Source of the DNA: Pseudohongiella sp.
Lineage (GTDB): Bacteria > Pseudomonadota > Gammaproteobacteria > Pseudomonadales > Pseudohongiellaceae
Assembly: GCA_030652635.1 (NCBI GenBank)
Contig: JAUSPW010000490.1
Location: 1-18,755 of the forward strand
Direction: 5' to 3'
DNA: 18,755 nucleotides
Shown: piece after piece, positions 14,536 through 18,755 of the stretch
How positions within the stretch are numbered: the stretch's first letter is position 1
Layout of the letters: every line of letters begins with the position of its first letter
Translations under genes and position numbers: made by a program
Notes under the pieces: generated by a model
Seen by the model: the letters and a program-made list of their open reading frames with translations, nothing else
Database searches by the model: none
Told to the model about the DNA's origin: nothing

Positions 14536-15315
14536 TCAGTCTCGACTTACGTCCACACGCCCTTGAACATCACTGTAATCCACATCACCGGACCCGGTTT
14601 CGCCGGCTTCAAAACTGCCAGTGACGTTACGTACCCGGATGTCCCCTGAGCCATCGTCATCAACAATCACATTGCCGCCGACCGTTTCAATACGGATATC
14701 GCCCGAACCATCGTCGAGTACGTGTACATCTCCGCTTATGCCCGACAATTCCATGTCGCCGGATCCGTCCTCCAGTCGTACAGAGCCCGTGACATCTTCA
14801 ACCCGGATGTCGCCCGATCCATCGTTTATTCGCAGGTCGCCCGTCACACGCGCTATCTCAATGCCACCCGAACCATCTTCGATTCTGAAATCACCAGACA
14901 CGTCCGTCACACTGAGATCGCCGCTACCGTCATCAATATCGATCACCAGCCCCGGCGGGATGGCAATATCGACATCAATATAGGCATAACTGGAGCCAAA
15001 CCAACTCACTGAACCCCATCCACTGTCACCGGTCTCGGACGCGATATCCAGGCGATCACCACGCCTGTCCTGCGTGAGATCCAGATCATCCAGTCTGCGT
15101 TGTGAATCCGCACAAGCGACGGCGCGCACACTGATCATGTCTGACTGCTGCGCGCCGGTGACATTTAACTCACCAGCACCCGCATCGATGCTAAGCCGCG
15201 TCAGCCCCTGTACCGCCACATCAAAATTGATGTCACGCGAATAACGGCAATTGTCGGCCATCGCCAACGGGGATAACAAACTTCCAGCCAGAACAAAACA
15301 GGTCAGGGTTTTCAC
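14536..15315 (-). CDS. Exported beta-solenoid repeat protein, DUF4097/DUF2807-like putative adhesin
   Basis: This 259-residue protein has a signal peptide (MKTLTCFVLAGSLLSPLAMA, cleaved about residue 20) and is thus periplasmic or surface-associated. Residues 128-250 are seven repeats, each beginning with a (D/E/N)-(D/T)-G-S-G-(D/G) turn at 128, 146, 164, 182, 201, 220 and 239. Each repeat is followed by two short alternating hydrophobic strands, as expected for a right-handed beta-solenoid. GSGDI-type repeats are characteristic of the DUF4097 and DUF2807 groups, which are often annotated as putative adhesins without a proven role. The start is GTG 15315 with AGGA about 9 bp upstream. It is the same strand as the symporter (96-bp gap) and DUF2306 gene (181-bp gap). 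The protein is strongly acidic. Confidence 0.8.
   Translation of the reverse strand: MKTLTCFVLAGSLLSPLAMADNCRYSRDINFDVAVQGLTRLSIDAGAGELNVTGAQQSDMISVRAVACADSQRRLDDLDLTQDRRGDRLDIASETGDSGWGSVSWFGSSYAYIDVDIAIPPGLVIDIDDGSGDLSVTDVSGDFRIEDGSGGIEIARVTGDLRINDGSGDIRVEDVTGSVRLEDGSGDMELSGISGDVHVLDDGSGDIRIETVGGNVIVDDDGSGDIRVRNVTGSFEAGETGSGDVDYSDVQGRVDVSRD
14584..14934 (-). repeat. Coding repeats encoding seven DGSGD-type units
   Basis: Seven degenerate 54- or 57-bp units encode the solenoid coils of the exported repeat protein. The first three intervals are 18 codons and the last three 19 codons. The repeats have diverged at the DNA level, so they are old or under selection rather than freshly duplicated. 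Confidence 0.75.
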
Positions 15316-15403
15316 AATGCAAATTCCTCTTGGGGTTTTGGTTTGAGACGTTCGGGCCTATGCAGAGGTTTAAACGTTTTTCAAAATCATTTAAAAAGTT
15401 TTA

Positions 15404-15426
15404 AAAGCAGCTATGGCCACCGCTTT
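15404..15426 (-). terminator. Possible intrinsic terminator after the DUF2306 gene
   Basis: Read on the minus strand, AAAGCGGT and GCTGCTTT can form an 8-bp stem (two G-U pairs) around a 7-nt loop. It is followed by TAAAACTTTTT. The T tract is interrupted, so confidence is low. If real, it separates the DUF2306 gene from the repeat-protein gene. Confidence 0.3.
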
Positions 15427-15496
15427 CGCTTGGAAAAGACAAAGCAATTACCAGGCCAGAGTGCTAACTCACTGCTTTAAAAGCCTTATATCAATA

Positions 15497-16138
15497 TCAG
15501 CTTTTCACAGACTGGCGAATTTCGCTATTTAGTGGTGATGGGGAGCGCATGAGTACCGCCGCCACAAACACCCATTCAGCAATGATCAGATTGGGCACCC
15601 ACGCCAACCATGCGATGGCTGGATACGCTTGCTCAAACGGCAATCCCAGCATGAGAAACAGTGGAAGGTACACCCGCAACGTGACCGCACCGAGGGTCAG
15701 CGCATAACTACGAATCATCCAGCACTGATGCCGTTGAATATTACGTTGCAGAATATACTTGAGCGCCAATGAGGTAGACACCAGCCAACACACCGCCAGC
15801 AATCCAAACCCGAACCTGCCCGCTAGTCCACCCGCTGCCTGCAATGCGAGATAAAGTCCCGCAACACCCCCGATCAGCACGCCGCCCACGTAAACGCGCC
15901 CAAGACCGCGATGGAAACGCGGATGTCGCGCCCTCAACCCGGCATGAAACTGACTGGCGCCAGCCAATAACACGATGCCGCCGCCCACAAAATGCAAGAT
16001 GGCTGCCAGCGGGGTCTGCGCGACCATGCCTTCAACAAAACCGCCGCGCATGTCAGGCGCAAAGGCCTGCACAAGTGCATAGGCGCTGACGCCGATGGCG
16101 GCAATCATCATCAGGGTCCAACCGGGATTTTTTGTCAT
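15497..16138 (-). CDS. DUF2306-family multipass membrane protein
   Basis: This 213-residue protein has six or seven predicted membrane helices. It carries the DUF2306 pattern: a histidine in a helix (AILHFVGGGIVLLAGASQFH), then ARHPRFHRGLGRVYVGG, then a later RHQCWMIRSYALTLGAVTLRVYLPL. The intramembrane histidines and arginines are conserved in the family, but its function is not established. ATG 16138 has GAGG about 10 bp upstream. Two overlapping short palindromes lie directly upstream. It appears to be transcribed from its own promoter in the 252-bp gap behind it. Confidence 0.85.
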   Translation of the reverse strand: MTKNPGWTLMMIAAIGVSAYALVQAFAPDMRGGFVEGMVAQTPLAAILHFVGGGIVLLAGASQFHAGLRARHPRFHRGLGRVYVGGVLIGGVAGLYLALQAAGGLAGRFGFGLLAVCWLVSTSLALKYILQRNIQRHQCWMIRSYALTLGAVTLRVYLPLFLMLGLPFEQAYPAIAWLAWVPNLIIAEWVFVAAVLMRSPSPLNSEIRQSVKS

Positions 16139-16151
16139 TTTTATTTGGCCT

Positions 16152-16174
16152 CAAACGATGTTTGTTAAGTAACA
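16152..16174. promoter_or_regulatory. Overlapping palindromes upstream of the DUF2306 gene
   Basis: CAAAC-GAT-GTTTG (16152-16164) and TGTTA-AG-TAACA (16163-16174) overlap by two bases and start 14 bp upstream of the start codon. Such a position would allow control at the promoter or leader. No cognate regulator gene is adjacent. The rest of the gap (16175-16390) is AT-rich without a gene. Confidence 0.3.
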
Positions 16175-16390
16175 TTTCTACTTGCAGTATCAGACCGACT
16201 GTTATTTTATGTTGAAGCCGCACAAAGATTTTCAGTGTCTAAAGCAATCCCGGCATAGTAAACAATAAAGGAATTTAAATTTAACTCCTGCTAACTACAA
16301 ATAATATTAAAACTTTTATTTTCAAGATATACCAATATGCAGCTTGTTTGGTCTCTGGAGATTTCAACGATACAAATACAAAATTCTTTT

Positions 16391-16903
16391 TCATACGTGG
16401 GCATGTAATTGATATTCATTGATAATCTGGATTGGCGATCCTGCTTCTTTCATGTTTAACACGTTGAGTATTCGTCGACCTGCAGCACTTACAATCCAAT
16501 CGGCACCGACATCAGCCCCAACTACAAGATAATCTGTTTTTTTCGAAAAATTCCCAGGGATGCCATTTTTTCTAACTACCAATTGGTAGAAAAATATCTT
16601 GGACCCCGAAAAGAATTTACCAACAAAACTGAAGTGCTTCCCTTCGAACTCCAGTTTTGGATAGTCAAACGGCAGTCGATCTGACGGAGTCAACTTTGTA
16701 AATGACAGATCAAGCCGAGGAGCAAGGCATTGAAAGGTTACATGGGTCGTTTCGTCACTACAAAATTTGGTAGCCGCAATTTCTATAATTTCATTAGTAA
16801 CCGGGCATAACCCAGTTGTTACAAGATCCACGACAATAAATCGCTCTGGAAGCCAGTACGGAAGGACTATCTCACGCGATTCCTTATCGATGCGCTCTTT
16901 CAT
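16391..16903 (-). CDS. BRCT-domain protein with a remnant DEDD exonuclease N-terminus
   Basis: This 170-residue protein begins like a DnaQ-type 3'-5' exonuclease, FIVVDLVTTGLCPVTNEIIEIAA (in part, residues 22-44). However, the essential glutamate of the DxE motif is Val28 (codon GTA, one base from GAA), and the later exonuclease motifs II and III are absent. After a short linker comes a BRCT-like domain (about 84-165) with LEFEGKHFSFVGKF, KTDYLVVG, Trp136 and AGRRILNVLN. It is therefore probably non-catalytic and retains a BRCT interaction or DNA-binding module. The DNA is visibly more AT-rich than the gene upstream. It follows that gene by 23 bp, with GGA 8 bp before ATG 16903, so they may be cotranscribed. 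A shortened family in its own right is an alternative to decay. Confidence 0.7.
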   Translation of the reverse strand: MKERIDKESREIVLPYWLPERFIVVDLVTTGLCPVTNEIIEIAATKFCSDETTHVTFQCLAPRLDLSFTKLTPSDRLPFDYPKLEFEGKHFSFVGKFFSGSKIFFYQLVVRKNGIPGNFSKKTDYLVVGADVGADWIVSAAGRRILNVLNMKEAGSPIQIINEYQLHAHV

Positions 16904-16926
16904 ACTCGATGTCCGGCACCTAATGG

Positions 16927-18396
16927 CTAAGCATTCAATTCCGCTCTGGCTGCGCGACCAGCAGCTGTGAGGCGGTACTTTTGTTTCGAACTTCTGGGTT
17001 TGTCCGGGATAGTGCGTTCAATCAAACCTGACTCAAGCGCTGCCAACAGGTATGTTTTGCGGAAATGCTCATCATCTTTCAGTGACAACGCTGCCATCAG
17101 TTCTGACCGGGAGCGTTCCCCGCTCGCCACTTTCAATAACCGTTCAACTTCCGGGGTCACTTCCGGGGTCACTTCCGGGGTCACTTGCCGGGTGGCTGCT
17201 GGAATGACTGGTGGGGTGACTTGGTCGGTAGCGTCCACCCACTCAGCTACAGGCCGCCAGATAACGGCACTGAACTGGTTGCCACGCGCATCATCCAGCA
17301 GGTCAATCTGCGGCCATTCACCCAGCGCACGCGGGATACCACTGCCCATGCCGCGGTACGGCAGGATATGCGAGGCATGTTCGGTCAGTGTCGGATTGCG
17401 CCGATTGGTGCGCCCCTGCCGGATATCATCAATGCTCAGGCTGTCCGGTAAATGGCCGGGGCTGACAAGTTCAACACGGTCTGCAAATACCATGATGCGG
17501 ATCGAGGCGCTGGTGAAGTAATCGCGATGAACCAGAGCATTGACCAGCAACTCCTCCAGCGCGGTCTCCGGAATTTCCAGCTCACCCAGCGTATTAAATC
17601 CCCGTCCCCGCTGTACGTGGTGCAAATTGCGTTTGATAAATGCAAAAGCACCCTTGTACTGCTCCAACAAGGTGCCCTTAATGTCTTCGCTGTCCAGATA
17701 GCGGGTGTCGTGCAACACCTTGCCGGGAAAGGCCACAGCCTTGATCTCAAACGCTGGACGCCAGCGCTGCGGATTACGGCCAAACAACATCAGACCGGCC
17801 AGGTTCAACTCGCGGCCATCGCCCAGACCAAGATTCTGCAAAAGCTGCTCCAGCGTTTGCCCTGCAAACTCGGGCGTCTTCGCATAACGGCGATTGAAGT
17901 AGGCTTGAAACGCCTTTTCATCAAGATCAGCCAGCGACGTACCCGTCACCGGCACTACATCTGCATACACCAGCCCTGCACGTTGAAACATGCGCTGCAT
18001 TTCCTCACGCGAGGTGACATGGCGCTTGTCCGAACCCTGCTTCACCCAGATCCGGCCTTGATTATCCATGTAGGGCTTGGCGAGGCCGTTAGTCACCTCT
18101 ACCACAATGACGATGCCCTGATCGGTTTGAACATTTTCTGTCACCGGATGTACCGGCGGGCGCACTTGCTGGGTGGAGACATTGCCAAGCAGCTGATTAA
18201 GTCTTCGCACACTAGCAGCATCCAGTCCGGCAATACTGCCGTCATCGTTTACCCCGAGAAACAGTTGGCCACCACCGCTGTTGGCAAAGGCGGCCAGTTC
18301 TGCAGCGAGGCTGTCACCGTTGGTGATGTCGCGCTTGAACTGGTGGCGGCTATCCTCGCCGCAGGTTATCAATTGGATCAGTTCTTTTTGATTCAC
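16927..18396 (-). CDS. AlbA_2 (Schlafen-type) and RecG-like ATPase-domain protein
   Basis: This 489-residue cytoplasmic protein starts with an AlbA_2/Schlafen-AAA_4-type domain (about 12-130): SRHQFKRDITNGDSLAAELAAFANSGGG, then LFLGVNDDGSIAGLD. A central part contains LAGLMLFGRNPQ and a GHKL-like domain of the kind annotated as RecG-like or HATPase_c_4: EELLVNALVHRDY (281-293), ADRVELVSPG, RTNRRNPTL and GMGSGIPR (349-356). The tail has an EVTP repeat (about 405-417) and a C-terminal winged-helix-like segment (418-489). Members are often annotated as ATP-dependent DNA helicase or transcriptional regulator, but they are not helicases. Relatives occur near defence and mobile genes. GTG 18396 has AAGGG 6 bp upstream. 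The BRCT gene follows. Confidence 0.85.
   Translation of the reverse strand: MNQKELIQLITCGEDSRHQFKRDITNGDSLAAELAAFANSGGGQLFLGVNDDGSIAGLDAASVRRLNQLLGNVSTQQVRPPVHPVTENVQTDQGIVIVVEVTNGLAKPYMDNQGRIWVKQGSDKRHVTSREEMQRMFQRAGLVYADVVPVTGTSLADLDEKAFQAYFNRRYAKTPEFAGQTLEQLLQNLGLGDGRELNLAGLMLFGRNPQRWRPAFEIKAVAFPGKVLHDTRYLDSEDIKGTLLEQYKGAFAFIKRNLHHVQRGRGFNTLGELEIPETALEELLVNALVHRDYFTSASIRIMVFADRVELVSPGHLPDSLSIDDIRQGRTNRRNPTLTEHASHILPYRGMGSGIPRALGEWPQIDLLDDARGNQFSAVIWRPVAEWVDATDQVTPPVIPAATRQVTPEVTPEVTPEVERLLKVASGERSRSELMAALSLKDDEHFRKTYLLAALESGLIERTIPDKPRSSKQKYRLTAAGRAARAELNA
17147..17194 (-). repeat. 12-bp tandem repeat within the AlbA_2-domain gene
   Basis: Three perfect copies of ACTTCCGGGGTC (plus strand, 17147-17182) and one degenerate copy (17183-17194) encode the EVTP repeats of the linker before the C-terminal domain. 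A 12-bp unit keeps the reading frame, so copy-number change would lengthen or shorten the linker without breaking the protein. Confidence 0.9.
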
Positions 18397-18717
18397 ACCT
18401 TTCCCTTGAAACCATACTGGTCAAATGGAGACCATTCTTCCCCTCGAAGTCAAAAAATTGATACCTAGGCAGGCTTGTTGCGCATGGAGGGAGGTTTATG
18501 AAGCCCCCATGAAGTCTGTGTTGACTCCGTTAGATACTACCCTAACTGGCCGTCAAATCAGAAGTAACCTGAGAAAAGTAGATTAAGAGATACAGCTTTG
18601 ATACTTAGGCACAAACCAGCTTAGTCACGCAATTGTCAGCAGGCTGTTGACGAACCTGATTCCTCTTGTGAGGGTTGAGCTACAAATGGGCATCAGTCTT
18701 GTTTTGAAAATACTAAA
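18397..18717. other. Gene-poor stretch between the AlbA_2 gene and tRNA-Leu
   Basis: About 320 bp hold no convincing gene. A strong ribosome-binding-like GGAGGGAGG precedes a 4-codon frame (18498-18512) whose stop overlaps an ATG opening a 25-codon frame (18509-18586). There is no obvious terminator or insertion sequence. Being directly at the 3' end of a tRNA-Leu, it is a plausible place for past integration, but I could not find a second copy of the tRNA end in the window. Confidence 0.35.
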
Positions 18718-18755
18718 TGGTGCGGACGGAGAGACTCGAACTCTCACGCCTTGCG
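18718..18755 (-). tRNA. tRNA-Leu, 3' part (gene continues beyond the window)
   Basis: On the minus strand the sequence shows the end of a long variable arm (GCAAGGC), a T arm with 5-bp stem GAGAG/CTCTC around TTCGAGT, and the acceptor 3' strand CGTCCGC. The discriminator A and an encoded CCA follow. The long variable arm makes it a type II tRNA, and the CGTCCGC strand with discriminator A fits bacterial tRNA-Leu rather than tRNA-Ser. The anticodon lies outside the window. Confidence 0.88.

Noticed and set aside
17452..18468. Long open frame of 338 codons on the plus strand
   Set aside because: It is entirely antisense to the well-supported AlbA_2-domain gene, has no recognisable domain, and reflects the codon bias of the real gene.
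18639..18700. CAGCAGGCTGTTGA and following bases as an insertion-sequence end
   Set aside because: The phrase resembles ends of some insertion sequences, but no matching inverted end, target duplication or transposase fragment is visible.

Overview
The window is about 18.8 kb of bacterial chromosome of moderate G+C. TonB receptors, beta-oxidation enzymes, a Tat-exported enzyme, a type II tRNA-Leu with encoded CCA and a textbook CRP-like site together suggest a free-living, probably marine or aquatic, gammaproteobacterium. This placement is inferred from gene content; no marker gene fixes it. Protein family assignments come from motifs read in the translations, not from database searches.

Region 1 (1-3044) is the edge of a lipid-tailoring locus. 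A fatty acyl-AMP ligase (FAAL) on the minus strand overlaps by 8 bp the start of a further gene that runs off the window and looks like a small carrier protein. Divergent from them is a ferritin-like diiron protein with a complete set of iron ligands. The shared intergenic region carries a near-consensus CRP/Vfr-type palindrome. FAALs load fatty acids onto carrier proteins, so the likely theme is activation, loading and oxidation of a fatty acyl chain.

Region 2 (3141-6727) holds a crotonase-fold enoyl-CoA hydratase/isomerase on the plus strand. Convergent to it is a minus-strand series: acyl-CoA dehydrogenase, a von Willebrand A (vWA) domain protein, and a membrane J-domain protein.

Region 3 (6818-9169) is a BlaI-type repressor and a BlaR1-like M56 metalloprotease whose C-terminus is a TonB C-terminal domain rather than a beta-lactam sensor. 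Three related 18-bp operator-like palindromes lie upstream of blaI, in the gap shared with the divergent TonB-dependent receptor.

Region 4 (9170-14439) is a TonB-dependent receptor followed, 33 bp later, by a Tat-signal HisC-like PLP aminotransferase. Convergent to these, overlapping by 10 bp, is an AGCS sodium:alanine/glycine symporter. Together they could take up a nitrogenous compound, transaminate it in the periplasm and import the amino acid product; this is a hypothesis.

Region 5 (14536-16138) contains an exported beta-solenoid protein with seven 18-19 residue repeats and a DUF2306-type membrane protein.

Region 6 (16391-18755) is an accessory-looking end. It has an AlbA_2/Schlafen-type plus RecG-like ATPase-domain protein, then a small AT-richer gene combining a broken exonuclease motif with a BRCT domain. 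A gene-poor stretch and the 3' end of a tRNA-Leu follow. No CRISPR array or intact insertion sequence was seen.
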